Source: Viscum album (lineage: Eukaryota > Streptophyta > Magnoliopsida > Santalales > Viscaceae). From it: a stretch of 64,000 nucleotides of DNA. Numbering within the stretch: the stretch's first letter is position 1; each line of letters opens with the position of its first letter. The stretch lies in assembly GCA_963277665.1 (NCBI GenBank), contig OY728121.1, positions 961,284,097 through 961,348,096 of the forward strand. Direction: 5' to 3'. Position numbers and translations under genes: made by a program. This document shows positions 46,283 through 59,039 of the stretch, one piece after another. The notes beneath the pieces are model-generated. The model saw only the letters and a program-made list of their open reading frames with translations. It was not told the origin of the DNA and made no database searches.

Positions 46283-49243
46283 TATAACGACCCATCCTTT
46301 TCATACATTACTATTACATCATTTCAAAGATAAACAACATAATAGTATTACACATGGAGGATACAGAGGTTTAGTGTCTTGGGAAAACTCGGACTACACA
46401 TAACACGTACAACATCAAGCATAAAAATTCATTTAATCTCTTTTTCTATAGCTTCTTAGTAGTACTTGTCCTCTCCTTAGTACATGTAGCCACCAGAGGA
46501 TATATATCAAAAGGGGTGATCTAAAAGCCCAGTAATAGGATAGATAAGAACAATATAGCATGGGGTGAGCATAATCATGACATGGGAAGAAGACCTTGAA
46601 CATGAGAGGAGCATAAACATTAAACTTGAAATGTGGCAAAGCATTAAAATGAAACATCATGTCTTAGTGGTTAACTACCACACATACATATCAACAAAGA
46701 TAGCATCATGTTCACGCATAATTTCACATTTACTCATGAGATTCATCACTTTACCCAATGCATTGGAGCGCTATATAATTCCGGGCGCACCCGTCACATT
46801 TAAACATTCATATTGCGCTATATAATTCTGGGCGCACCCGTCACATCATAACATTATCATTATCATGCTTGACACATAGAACACATATCAAACATGTACA
46901 TAAATAACCCATGGAATGGAATGGGTTTCATCTCATAATAACACATTCATAAGCTTTGGGTTCCCAAAAGAAAGAGGGAACAACATACTTGATATAAGAA
47001 CCATCAACCTTGAATGAGAGGTAAAAGGTGAGATCTTGAAAGAAGAGTTCTTTTGGAAAACATTTTGATGGACATAAAAACCATTGACAAACATGTATAT
47101 CCCAGAAACGTAAAGGAAAAGATGAACAAAAGATCTTTGAGGTGTAACCATATCAAAAATGGAGTGAAAGAGGGAGAACACGAAGGAAGAAAATTGGGTT
47201 CGAGATTTCCCCTTACCTTGTACTCGAATGCCTCCTTCCCATTAATGTCCTATATAATGACATTATATTAATTAATTATAAATTCCAGAACCTTTTATAC
47301 ATTAATAGGGTTCATTCGGGTTTCATTATTTCATATTATGTTCCTTTGGATGACTTATAGAGTTTAAAAACTTTGTTCGGGGATGTTCGTTTTTTATGGT
47401 TTTCTTGAACGGTCCACTTGTATTCTTAAATTGATGTTTGGGTAGATCATGGGTAAACATACAGAACTGATATTACATGTAAATAATGATATTACAGAAT
47501 CTTTAATGATTTTATAATGAGTTATATTAGATCCATGTGGACGAATCATTAGATAATAATTAAATGAAGATTATTTGGGTTAATTTGAGCGGTTTTTGGA
47601 TCACAACGAACTTGTTTTAACTTTTCACTTAGTAGTATGGCCATAGGTTATTTCCAGAACTTAAAATAGAACATAATACATATACCATATTCTGGTTCAA
47701 CCATAAAAATGGTTTCATGACCAGATTGAAGGTAGAAATGGAAGAAGAGAATATGTCGTTTTTGAAGGTGATAAATTATCACCACATGAACAACGTTCTC
47801 TTTAATAAAATAAAAGGAAGAGGGGAAGGGAGTGGGGTGATATAATATACCATTAGAATCATAAGATTAAATTATATGTATAATACTGGAGTTACACAAC
47901 AATTTGGATGAAGATAGGTAGGGAGAGATCAAGAAAGGAACTTGAACTTGAAAGGAAATTAAAGGAGAAGAGGGAGAGAAATCATATTTTGGATCCTCCT
48001 ATTGAGAACCTCCTTAAAGGCCTATGCTTGGACTTTTGATGAGACCAGGAGCTCTTGGACAAGGGTTAGAGTCTAGGAGAGATGATTGGGTAGAGCTAAG
48101 ACAATTCTTGAAGCTTGAGAGGTGTGGTTTGGCAAGAGGAGGGGGAGGGCTTATTTATACATGAGGAGGGAGGTGTTTTTGGCATAAAATATTAAATAAA
48201 ATAATATATCATAAGTTAGACTTGTAATAGTAGTTTTTTGACATCCTAAATCATATATTAATATAATAAAATTCGTTTTAGGCTTTAACTTATCTTTATA
48301 ATCCGAATTCATTACTTTATTAAAAGGAAAGTGAAAGAAAGAGAAAAAGACACTTTCAGAAATCACCTTTTTGACTTTAGGCTTTGGAAAGTTCTTTTTA
48401 TGTTTGAGAATTGAATTTATTGTATTTCAAGGAACAATTTATGAAATTTAATATGTTTTGGCCGAAACTAAAGTTCTAGAATGTTTATGTCATCATTACA
48501 TCATTAATGATGCAATTTAGTGTACACCGATTATGCGAAAAACTGTATTTTTTACTATTCACATGAAAATTGAAGTATTTCAGAATAAACCAAAAAATTT
48601 ACCCCTACAATTTTTTGAAGTTTATAATCCAAAAATGATGTCAATTTTTTGAAAATAATTTTCTAAATATAATTAATTTAATATTTAATTAAAACTATAA
48701 TTTACTTTAAAAACAGTTTTTAAAATTAAAACTGATTTTGCAGTTCTTTCAAAAATTACTTAGGGTCTTATAAAATTATATAAAAACTATTAGAAATTGA
48801 TTCAATAATTTGTGAATATATTTCAGGAAAATAAATATTCTTTTGAATTAATTAATTAATTATAATTAATTATTTATGACTTATAAAATACCAAAAACGT
48901 TTACTAAGGTCAAATTATCACTTTCTATGTTGTCTAAATTTTATTTTATTATTCATAGGTAATGTTACTCTTATTTACTATTCATAAGGTTCATATTACT
49001 ATTCATAAGGGTAGGTTACTATTCATAAGGGTAGTTTACTATTCACTAACAATTATTTTTGTTTCATTAGACTCCAAAAACTATCTTGAACACAGCCGTG
49101 TATGTTGGATTTTTAAAATTCCAAACATAGGGGTAACAAAATTATGTTTAAAGGTCACTTATCACTTAGTAGTTCATTAATTTGTGTTTTTATGACATAG
49201 ATATAAGAAGGAATTTTCCGTTGAAAAACTTTGGGTCCTTACA
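46283..49243 (-). repeat. 3' LTR of the chromovirus (2.96 kb)
   Basis: Nearly identical to 53826-56789. It contains a doubled unit with TATATAATTCCGGGCGCACC at about 46769-46848, a minus-strand TATAAATA at 48152-48159 and repeated TTACTATTCATAAGG units at about 48965-49045. Confidence 0.92.
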
Positions 49244-49259
49244 TTCTTCCCCCCTTAAG
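49244..49259 (-). other. Polypurine tract of the chromovirus
   Basis: On the minus strand CTTAAGGGGGGAAGAA ends at the first base of the 3' LTR. Confidence 0.82.
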
Positions 49260-49283
49260 AAATTTCACCCCCGAAGTTTCACT

Positions 49284-52200
49284 TTACACAAACAGGTGAG
49301 GGTACTTCTCCTTCATTGCCTCTTCTGGTTCCCAAGTTGCGTCCTCAAACTTTTGGTTACTCCACAACACTTTGACAATGCGGGTTGTCTTGTTGCATAT
49401 AACCTTATCACTTTGGTCGAGAATTTGTACCGGATACTCCTCATATGAGAGATCATCTTCCAACTGTACCACCTTTGAGTTTAGTACATGTGAGGGGTCT
49501 GGAATGTACTTCCTCAGTAGTGATACGTGAAACACATCATGAACTTGAGCCATATTCGGTGGAAGTGCCAAATGATAGGCCACGTATCCTATACGATCAA
49601 GGATCTCAAAGGGGCCAATGTACCTTGGGGTTATCTTCCCTTTCTTCCCGAATCGCATTACTCTCTTCCATGGAGATATTTGAAGGAAGACTTTATCTCC
49701 AACGTCGAACTCCAATTCCCTTCGACGATTGTCAGCATAGCTCTTTTTCCAACTTTGAGCAGCTTTGATTTCTTTCTGGATGACTTGAACCTTATCTGTC
49801 ATCTCTTGAACAAGATCGGGACCAAGTAGTTTTCGTTCTCCAACTTCATCCCAATAGGTTGGAGTTCTACATCGCTTCCCATAAAGAGCTTCATACGGAG
49901 CCATCTGAATACTCGAGTGGAAGCTATTGTTGTATGAGAACTCAACCAATGGAAGGTGCTGATCCCATCCACCTTTTAATTCAAGAGAGCAGGATCTTAG
50001 CATATCTTCAAGTGTATGAATAGTCCTTTCAGACTGGCCATCAATTTGGGGGTGATAAGCCGTGCTGAAATTTAATTCAGTACTCAAAGCATGTTGAAGG
50101 CTCCTCTAGAATTTAGAAGTGAACCTTGGATCACGGTCAGAGACAATCGTGAGTGGAACACCGTGCAATCTCACTACTTACTTCACATATATCCTTGCAA
50201 GTTGTTCAAGTGAGAGGTATTCCCGAATAGCGATAAAATGGGCAGTCTTGGTGAGTCGATCAACCACAACCCATATCGCATTATTTCTTCTTGACGTATT
50301 CGGGAGACCCGTGATGAAGTCCATAGTCACATTTTCCCATTTCCACATGGGTATAGGCAATGGCTGCATCATACCTTTGGACTTTTTCCACTGAGCTTTA
50401 ACTTGCTGACATACCAAGCACGTTGATATATATTCCGCAATCTCCTTCTTCATTTTATCCCACCAGAAGTGTTCTCGGAGATCACGATACATCTTCGTAC
50501 TTCCAGGATGAATAGAGAAAGTTGAGCTATGTGCATTATCCAATAGTTCCTTCTTTATTCCGGGTGATGAAGGCACACAAAGCCGCGTTCCAAACTGAAT
50601 CACACCATCATCGTCGATATGGAACTCTTGTAGCTTCTCTTCCTTTACTACATTCACCCTCTTTTGTATCTCCACATCATCCCTTTGTGCTTCCTTAATC
50701 ATCTATTGGATGGATGGTTGTGCAATCATTTGGGTAAGGTAGGATGTATCCCATACCCTTACGATTCCCAAATCCATCCTTTGCATATCCAAGAAGATAG
50801 GGTCTTTCTCAATCCTCAACATGGATAGAGTAGCAGGTTCTTTCCTGCTTAGAGCATCAGCTACCTTGTACGCCTTTCTAGGATGATAGTGAATAGAGAA
50901 ACTGTAATCCTTGATTATCTCTAACCATCTCCTTTGACACATGTTGAGCTCCTTTTGTGTGAATATATACATTAGGCTCTTGTGGTCGGTGTATATGTCA
51001 CACTTCTCACCATAAAGGTAGTGCGGCCAGATTTTCAAGGCAAAAATCACGGCTGCCAGCTCTAGATCATGTGTTGGGTAGTTCTGCTCATAGATCTTCA
51101 ACTGTCGTGAGGCGTAGGCTATCACATTATCATTTTGCATGCGTACACAACCCATGCCTTTCTTTGAAGCATCACTGTATATCACAAAACTTTCTCCACT
51201 TTTCGGTAGTGTGAGTACAGGTGCAGTGATCAGCCTTCTCTTTAGCTCCTTGAAGCTTCCCTCACATTCTTCCGTCCATACATACTTTACCCCTTTCCTT
51301 GTTAACTTAGTTAGCGGGCCTGACAATCATGAGAAGTTTCTCACAAAACATTGGTAGTACCCAGCTAATCCAAGAAAACTACGGATTTCTGTGACACTAG
51401 AGGGCCTGGGCCATTCTTCAATCGCCTTTGTCTTTGAAGGGTCCATAGAAATTCCCTCTCTTGTGATCACATGTCCCAAGAACGTGACTTGATTCATCCA
51501 AAAGTCACACTTGATGAACTTGGCGTACAACTTCTCCTTTCTCAATGTCGCCAACACAAGTCTTAGATGTTCTTCATGTTCCTCCTTGCTCTTGGAGTAG
51601 ATGAGAATATCATCGATAAACACTACCACCAATTTGTCGAGGTAATGTCTAAAGACTCTATTCATCAAATCCATGAAGAATGCAGGGGCATTAGTAAGTC
51701 CGAAGGGCATCACCAAAAACTCATAGTGCCCATACCTTGTACGGAAGGCAGTCTTCTAAATATCTTCCTTCTTCACCTTTACTTGATGATATCCAGAACG
51801 AAGATCCAACTTTGAGAAGTATTGAGCTCCTCTTAACTGATCGAACAAGTCATCAATCCTTGGGAGAGGATACTTGTTCATTATGCTGATCTTGTTGAGT
51901 TCCCGATAATCGATACACAGCTGCATGGTTCCATCCTTCTTCTTCACAAAGAGCACTGGCGCACCCCAAGGTGATGCACTAGGGCTTATGAACCCTTTGT
52001 CCAGATGCTCTTGCAGCTGCTTCTTTAACTCCTCCAGTTCGATAAGAGCCATCCTATAGGGGCACTTTGAGATAGGAGTAGCTCCGGGTATGAGTTTAAT
52101 TGGGAACTCTACCTCACGATCCGGGGGAATTCCGGGTAACTCTTCGGGGAATACATCACCGTATTCCCTTATGATGGGAATTTCCTCAAGGATGGAACTT

Positions 52201-52850
52201 TCCTTTGACTCAAAAATTTGGGCGAGGTATGCTTCTTCATAGGGAATCATCACCCACACCATTGAAGGATTTATCAAAGGAGATTCATGATCTTCCTTGC
52301 ATTTGTAGAGGAGCATGGGATGGTTTGGAATATGAAAATATATTTCCTTTTCCCAACAGTTGATATGTGATATATATAACTAGAGCCAATCCATTCCCAT
52401 TATAGCGTCTAATTCCACCAAGGGAATTATTACGAGATTTTCTGGAAGAATCTTCCCACATACGTAAACAGGAGAAGAATCAAACACTTGGGTTGCAATG
52501 ATTGCACCACTTGGTGTTTTTACAGATATCTCTACTTCAAGGTTTCGAGGCTTCGATTCTATAGTTCTAGCAAACTTGCAAGATATAAAGGAATGCGTAG
52601 AACCAGAATCAAATAAGACTTTTCCCATTCTTGAGTGAATAGGAAGTGTACCTTGTACAACTTCATTATTATGTTCCACCTCCGTAGTAGTGATGGAATA
52701 AGCCTTCCCTTGTTCTTTTGGTTTTGGTGGTTGTTGGTGCTGATTACCCTCGAGAGCTCGAGGTTTAGTGCACTGGTTTGAATAGTGCCCTAGCTCCTTA
52801 CAGTTGTAGCATTGAACCATGAGTGGTTCTCTCCATAGCCATGGGACCAT
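49284..52850 (-). pseudogene. Chromovirus pol: zinc knuckle, PR, RT, RNase H, IN, chromodomain
   Basis: One frame, broken by stops at 52380, 51756, 51327, 50703, 50178 and about 50106. In order: CYNCKELGHYSNQC zinc knuckle, VLFDSGSTHSFIS protease site, reverse transcriptase with [27 protein letters not shown] and FIDDILIYS (catalytic Asp pair near 51605-51620), RNase H with [13 protein letters not shown] and [17 protein letters not shown], and the integrase HHCC region ending CLVCQQVKAQ. Then come the integrase core Asp residues (TMDFITGLP; TIVSDRDPRF) and Glu (DGQSERTIHTLED). The GPFEILDRIG segment is followed by a C-terminal chromodomain (VKVLWSNQKFEDATWEPE, stop at 49284). The chromodomain would direct insertion toward modified histones. 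Confidence 0.93.
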
Positions 52851-53614
52851 TCTCCAAACTCCATCTTTCTTTTCTTATCACCATAGCCATGAGACCATTC
52901 TCCAAACACCATCTCCACCTTGAGAGCACAACGAACAACTTCTTCATAACTCCCAAAGTCTCGAATTGCAAGAGCTTTTCGAAGATTTGGTTTTAATCCA
53001 CTAAATAATCTATCAATTTTGCTATCATTGTTGATAACAAAACCCGAAGCATACCTTGCGAGCCTTGTGAAATTTGCTTCATAGGTTGTGACAGATTCTC
53101 ATTCTTTTTGCTTGAGCTCTATGAATTCTATCTCCATCTTTATGTGAAGAGTTCGTGGGAAGTACTTATTAAGAAACATTATCTTAAAGTCTTCCCATTC
53201 CATCTCTTCAATTTCATCCCTTGGCTTGGTTTTCTTAATCAAAGCCCACCATTGATCAGCTTCTCCATCTAGACGATAAACGGCAACAGTCACCTTCTCC
53301 GTCTCGGAACAGTGAAGAACAGAAAAGATCTTCTCCATAGAGTTGACCCATTGTTCCGCAACTAGTGGATCAGAAGATCCACAAAACGTCGGTGGTCGTT
53401 GCCGCATAAAACATTCGATAGCTAGCTGCTCCCTCTTTGGTGAAGGAGGAAGTTCCCCATTATTATGGTTATTATTCATAACCCGGGATAATTGGGTAAG
53501 CATCACCATGAAGTTTTGAACTCCACCTCCAAAATCATTTGGGATGTCGTTCGGGAAATCGTTGCATTGGCCTTCGCAAGAGTTGTTGGCCTGATTTCTC
53601 CTGGTTCCCACCAT
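52800..53614 (-). pseudogene. Chromovirus gag, degenerate
   Basis: Starts MVGTRRNQANNSCEG at 53614. The retrotrans_gag part follows with FCGSSDPLVAEQWVNSMEKI, YRLDGEADQWWALIK and IMFLNKYFPRTLHIKME. A TGA at 53099-53101 interrupts ELKQKE, and the frame continues with TTYEANFTRLARYASGF and DRLFSGLKPNLRKAL. A 48-bp tandem duplication (52833-52928) repeats FGEWSHGYG in frame. The frame then shifts by one base near 52830 into the pol frame. This is the capsid protein gene. Confidence 0.87.
52833..52928 (-). repeat. 48-bp tandem duplication in chromovirus gag
   Basis: CCATAGCCATG...CCATTCTCCAAAC occurs at 52833 and again at 52881, a 48-base period. On the coding strand it doubles the peptide FGEWSHGYG in frame just before the zinc knuckle. 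Confidence 0.85.
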
Positions 53615-53811
53615 TTTCTAAAATAGAAAAGGATAGAACAAAACATAAGTAAAAAAATCATGAATAACTTATCCTTTTAAACAATTATACCAAAACATAA
53701 CATATGGGATACCTAGGTAAATATCCTTGTGTTCATATTTGTACTTAGTCTCGTGCTAGAGGTTTTCTTTAGGGTTCACTAATCCTAATTCCCAAATTAA
53801 CTAAACCTTTT

Positions 53812-53823
53812 CCTCTGATACCA
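53812..53823 (-). other. Primer binding site of the chromovirus
   Basis: On the minus strand TGGTATCAGAGG lies two bases inside the 5' LTR, a close match to the plant initiator tRNA-Met site. Confidence 0.85.
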
Positions 53824-53825
53824 AC

Positions 53826-56789
53826 TATAACGACCCTGCCATTTCACACATTACTATTACATCATTTCAATGATAAACAACATAATAGTATTACACATGG
53901 AGGATCCAGAGGATTAGTGTCTTGGGAAAACTAGGACTACACATAACAAGTACAACATCAAGCATAAAAATTTATTTAATCTCTTTTTCTATAGCTTCTT
54001 AGTAGTACTTGTCCTCTCCTTAGTACATGTAGCCACCTGAGGATATACATCAAAAGGGGTGAGATAAAATCCCATTAAGAGGATATATAAGAACAATATA
54101 GCATGGGGTGAGCATAATCATGACATAGGAAGAAGACCTTGAACATGAGAGGAGCATAAACAATAAACTTGAAATGTGGAAAAGCATAAAAATGAAACAT
54201 CATGTCTTAGTGGTTAACTACCACAAATACTTATGAACAAAGATAGCATCATGTTCATGCATCATTTCACATTTACTCATGAGATTCATCACTTTACCCA
54301 ATGAATTGGAAAGCTATATAATTCCGGGCGCACCCGTCACATTTAAACATTCATATTGCGCTATATAATTCCAGGCACACCCATCACATCATAACATTAT
54401 CATTATCATTCTTTCCACATAGAACACATATAAAACATGTAAATAAATAACCCATGGAAAGGAATGGGTTTAATCTCATAATAACACATTCATAAGCATT
54501 GGGTTCCCAAAAGAAAGAGGGAATAACATACTTGATATAAGAACCATCAACCTTGAATGAGAGGTAAAAGCTGAGATCTTGAAAGAAGAGTTCTTTTGGA
54601 AAACATTTTGATGGACATAAAAACCAGTGAAAAACATGTATATCCCCGAAACGTAAAGTAAAATATGAACAAAAGACCTTTGAGAAGTAACCATATCAAA
54701 AATGGAGTGAAAGAGGCAGAACCCGAAGGAAGAAAATTGGGTTCGAGATTTCCCCTTGCCTTGTACTCGAATGCCTCCTTCTCTTTAATGTCCTGTATAA
54801 TGACATTATATTAACTAATTAGAAATTCCAGAACCTTTTATACATTAATAGGGTTCATTATGGTTTCATTCTTTCATATTATGTTCCTTTGGATGACTTA
54901 TAGAGTTTAAAAAACTTTGTTCGGGGATGTTCATTTTTTATGGTTTTCTTTAACGGTCCACTTGTATTCTTAAAATGATGTTTTGGTAGATCATGCGTAA
55001 ACATCCAGAACTGATATTACATGTAATTAATGATATTACTAAATCTTTAATGATTTTCTAATGAGTTATATTAGATCCATGTGGACGAATCATTAGATAA
55101 TAATTAAATGAAGATTATTTGGGTTAATTTGAGCGGTTTTTGGATCACAACGAACTTGTTTTAACTTTTCACTTAGTAGTATGGCCATAGGTTATTTACA
55201 GAACTTAAAATAGAACATAATACATATAACATATTCTGGTTCAACCATAAAAATGGTTTCATGGCCAGATTGAAGGTAGAAATGGAAGAGGAGAATATGT
55301 CATTTTTGAAGGTGATAAATTATCACCACATGAACAATGTTCTCTTTAATAAAATAAAAGGAAGAGGGGAAGGGTGTGGGGTGATATAATATACCATTAG
55401 AATCATAAGATTACATTATATGTATAATACTGGAGTTACAAAACAATTTGGATGAAGATAGGTAGGGAGAGATCAAGAAAGGAACTTGAACTTGAAAGGA
55501 AATTAAAGGAGAAGAGGGAGAGAAATCACCTTTTGGATCCTCCTATTGAGAACCTCCTTAAGGGCCTAAGCTTGGTCTTTTGATGAGACCAAGAGCTCTT
55601 GGACGTGGGGTTGAGGCTAGGAGAGATGATTGGGCAGATATTAGACAATGCTTGAAACTTGAGAGGTGTGGTTTGGCAAGAGGAGGGGGTGGGCATATTT
55701 ATACATGAGGAGGGAGGTGTTTTTGGCATAAAATACTAAATAAAATAATATATCATAAGTTAGACTTGTAATAGTAGTTTTTTGACATCCTAAATCATAT
55801 ATTAATATAATAAAATTATTTTTAGGCTTTAACTCTTCTTTATAATCCAAATTCATTACTTTATTAAAAGGAAAGTGAAAGAAAGAGAAAAAGACACTTT
55901 AAGAAATCACCTTTTTGTCTTTAGGCTTTGGAAAGTTCTTTTTAGGTTTGAGAATTGAATTTATTGTATTTCAAGTAAAAATTTATGAAATTTAATATTT
56001 TTTGGCCGAAAATAATGTTCTATAATGTTTATGTAATCATTACATCATTAATGATGCAATTTAGTGTACATCGATTATGCGAAAAACTGTATTTTTTACT
56101 ATTCACCTGAAAATTGAAGTATTTCAGAATAAACCCAAAACTTTACCCCTACCATTTTTCGACATGTAGAATCCAAAAATGATGTCCATTTTTCAAAAAT
56201 AATTTTCTAAATATCATTAATTTAATATTTAATTAAAACCATAATTTACTTAAAAAAACAGTTTTTAAAATTAAAACTGATTTTGCAGTTCTTTCAAAAA
56301 TTACTTATGGTCTTATAGAATTATATAAAAACTATTAGAAATTGATTCAATAATTTGTGAATATATTTTAGGAAAATAAATATTCTTTTAAATTAATTAA
56401 TTAATTATAATTAATTATTTATGACTTATAAAATACCAAAAACGTTTACTAAGGTCAAATTATCACTTTCTATGATGTCTAAATTTTATTTTATTATTCA
56501 TAGGTAATGTTACTCTTATTTACTATTCATAAGGTTCATATTACTATTCATAAGGGTAGGTTACTATTCATAAGGGTAGGTTACTATTCACTAAAAATAA
56601 TTTTTGTTTCATTAAACTCCAAAAACTATCTTGAACACAACCGTGTATGTTGGATTTTTAAAATTCCAAACATAGGGGTAAAAAAATTATGTTTAAAGGT
56701 CACTTATCACTTAGTAGTTCATTGGTTTGTGTTTTTATGACATAGATATAAGAAGGGAATTTTCCATTGAAAAACTTTGGGTCATTACA
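53826..56789 (-). repeat. 5' LTR of the chromovirus (2.96 kb)
   Basis: Partner of 46283-49243 with scattered single-base differences and almost the same length (2964 against 2961). It has the same doubled GGGCGCACC-type unit (about 54307-54392) and a minus-strand TATAAATA at 55696-55703. Confidence 0.92.
55696..55703 (-). promoter_or_regulatory. Candidate TATA box in the chromovirus 5' LTR
   Basis: TATAAATA on the minus strand between CT-rich stretches, conserved in the 3' LTR at 48152-48159. Transcription would run toward gag. Confidence 0.5.
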
Positions 56790-56794
56790 ACTTA
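56790..56794. repeat. Target site duplication of the chromovirus, right (ACTTA)
   Basis: ACTTA directly follows the LTR end CATTACA at 56789 and matches 46278-46282. Confidence 0.88.
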
Positions 56795-57264
56795 TGTAAA
56801 ACATATACATTGCAATGACCATGTATTCTATGCCAGATCCAGGATTCACTTACTTTAGCAGTCAAGCAGTTTACTTGTTGTTTACACAAGGAATTTAAAT
56901 CCAAAGTATAGACATTTTCAGTTCTTGGTGCTTTAAATTTAAACAGTTTATCTTTAGAAATAGTACAACAATTGTTAGTAAAATCAACAGTATATCCATC
57001 ATCACAAAGTTGAGAGATACTTATCATATTGTATTTTAGTCCTTGTACATAAAGTACTTTGTTGATTGAGACTGTTTTTGGATCTCCAATAGTTCCAATG
57101 CCAATGATTTTTCCTTTGGCATTGTCACCAAATGTGACAATTCCTCCTTCCTTTTGAGTGAGTGATGAAAAATTCAATGAATTTCCACTCATATGTCTTG
57201 AGCAGCCACTGTCCATGTACCATATATCTTTTCTTCTCTGGTGACCTACTAACTGCAAAGACAA
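56790..57264 (-). pseudogene. Copia pol: protease and GAG-pre-integrase, cut by gypsy
   Basis: Begins with IWYMDSGCSRHMSGN, the aspartic protease active site (DSG) of copia elements, then GIVTFGDNAKGKIIGIGTIG. The GAG-pre-integrase part follows with the zinc-binding HRIHGH residues. The frame ends at the gypsy LTR at 56789. The next residues are found on the far side at 46282. Confidence 0.87.
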
Positions 57265-57273
57265 TCAAAAAAA

Positions 57274-57615
57274 TTATTTTGGTACACATATTTTGTTGGG
57301 TCTAGGAGTGTTAGCTAGCAATGATCTGGGTATCCATAATTGCTTTGTTATTTTAAAATTAGCTGAATCATATAAGTATTTTGAAACATAGCCTTTCTTA
57401 ATACCACAAATTTGAGGTTGTCTTAAGAAACAGTTTTTAGCTATATGTCCCTTTGCCCCACAAAAATTACAGTTAACCATTTTACAGCTAGGAACAAAAT
57501 AATTTTTATATAACTTTGGTTTTTCTCCTTTACTGCCAATTCCAAATCTCCCCTTTTTAATGACAATTTTTCCAAGAATTTCATTTAATGAATTCTCTCC
57601 TTTTGTAAAAACCAA
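57274..57615 (-). pseudogene. Copia gag-pol: second zinc-knuckle region
   Basis: Contains CNFCGAKGHIAKNC, a perfect CX2CX4HX4C zinc knuckle, near 57435-57476. It lies in the same frame as the protease segment that follows, separated by stops at about 57265-57275. This second knuckle between gag and protease is a nucleic-acid-binding part of the polyprotein. Confidence 0.78.
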
Positions 57616-58945
57616 TGAAACCTGTTTGTAAGATTCTACGTCATCCTACAGTGATTTTATTCTTGATTCAAAATTAATATATTTAGTGTTAATTGAATTG
57701 TATTTATCATTTAATTCTTTATGTTGTTTCAGCATTGTATCTCTTTCATCTGAAACGTCTTTATGTTTATTTTTTAGTGACTTATTTTTCTTAAATAGTG
57801 AGTCATATCATTCTTCAAACATATTGCAGTAGGCTGCAAGTTTTTCATTTGTGTAGCTTGATTCAGAATTTGATTCAAAGGAGTAATATGAATGTACCTC
57901 ATCAGTTACTTCCATGAAACACATGTTTTCATTTATATTGAATTCATATTTCTCTGAACTTGATTCAGAAGAGCTACTAGAGTATTCAGATACACTCCAA
58001 GTGGCTTTCATAGCTTTCTTGTCTTTCCGTTCAAAGTCATTTATTTTGAAGAATTCCTTCTTCTTTGCATCCTTCAATTGTGGGAAATCTGGTCTGATAT
58101 GTCCCATCTTTTTCATTCATAACATCTTACTTCATTATTATCTCCCTTAAAGGATTTTTTGAAGCCTCTTTTCTTATTGTAGAATTTTCTAAATTTTCTG
58201 GCTAGTTGAGCCAGTTCTTCATCTGAGTTGGATGAGTCAGAGCTTTCTGATTTAGCTTTGACTTCTTTGCTTTTCATATTTCTATTCTTTTGTTGTGAAG
58301 TTACCTTCAAGGAAGTATCTTCTCTTTTGATAAGCACTTTATGTTCATTAGCCTCATATTGCATTTCAGATTCATACATCATCAGTGTACCAATCAGCTC
58401 TCTCATAGTTAGATCTTTGAAAGGTGTTGATTGTCTTATTATAGCAGAAATACCATTCCATTGATTAGGAAGTACTCTCAGTACTTTTAATTCTTGATCA
58501 GTCTTCTTGATAGATTCTCCTAGAGCAGTTATGTTATTGACAATTTCTGTCAATCTCCCATTAATTTGGGTAATGCTCTCACCTTCAACCATTATGAAAG
58601 TATCAAATTTCAACTTTGCAGTTGCATATCTCATTTTCCACAGATTGTCTGTTCCTTCATATGCCACAGCTATTTTTTTCACATCTCATATGTTTTCGGG
58701 CACTGAGATACTCTGTTAAATTCATCTGGTCCTAGATCGCAGATAACTGCAATCATAGCCTTCGAGTTCACATCGTACTCTGCCTCTATAATAGCACTCC
58801 ATGCCTCAGTATTTTCAGGAATTTCATAAGGAGTCAGAATCTTTTAATAGACTCTATATCTGAGGTTTTTCAGATATATTATCATGCGTGATTTCTAGCA
58901 ACTATAGTTGTCTCCATTAAAATACGGTGCTCTGACCATCAACAT
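57616..58945 (-). pseudogene. Copia gag (UBN2-like), degenerate
   Basis: From an ATG near 58945 the translation has RAPYFNGDNYSC and then MIIYLKNLRYRV, with stops where Trp is expected. It continues with ILTPYEIPENTEAW and LGPDEFNRVSQC, then after a frame change near 58680 VAYEGTDNLWKMRYATAKL, SITQINGRLTEIVNNI and a Ser/Asp/Glu-rich stretch. At 58113-58116 the zinc-knuckle Cys in CYEC is lost to a one-base deletion, and the frame resumes at KKMGHIRPDFPQLK. A Lys-rich coiled-coil-like part follows to 57620. This would be the capsid protein that packages the element's RNA. Confidence 0.82.
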
Positions 58946-59027
58946 CCCTTCTCATGTATCAGTCGTGATCCTCTGTTGTATAATCCTTAAATGCTTCTAG
59001 CTTTATAAGGCTCTATTAGAAGCTCCT

Positions 59028-59039
59028 CCTTTGATACCA
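59028..59039 (-). other. Primer binding site of the copia element
   Basis: On the minus strand TGGTATCAAAGG lies two bases inside the 5' LTR, matching the initiator tRNA-Met type. Confidence 0.8.

Larger units (their letters stand above)
46283..56789 (-). mobile_element. Ty3/gypsy chromovirus (Tekay/Del-like), 10.5 kb, nested in the copia
   Basis: LTRs at 46283-49243 and 53826-56789 start TGTAA and end TTATA on the minus strand, and ACTTA is duplicated at 46278-46282 and 56790-56794. The minus-strand order is gag, protease, reverse transcriptase, RNase H, integrase, chromodomain. Pol lies in one frame from 52850 to 49284 with at least six stops. The C-terminal chromodomain and the long LTRs point to the Tekay/Del group. 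It interrupts the copia GAG-pre-integrase/integrase region and is therefore the youngest insertion in this nest. Confidence 0.93.

Noticed and set aside
49182..49829. Plus-strand frames of 88-107 codons
   Set aside because: They lie antisense to the integrase and chromodomain part of the chromovirus pol frame and show no family resemblance.
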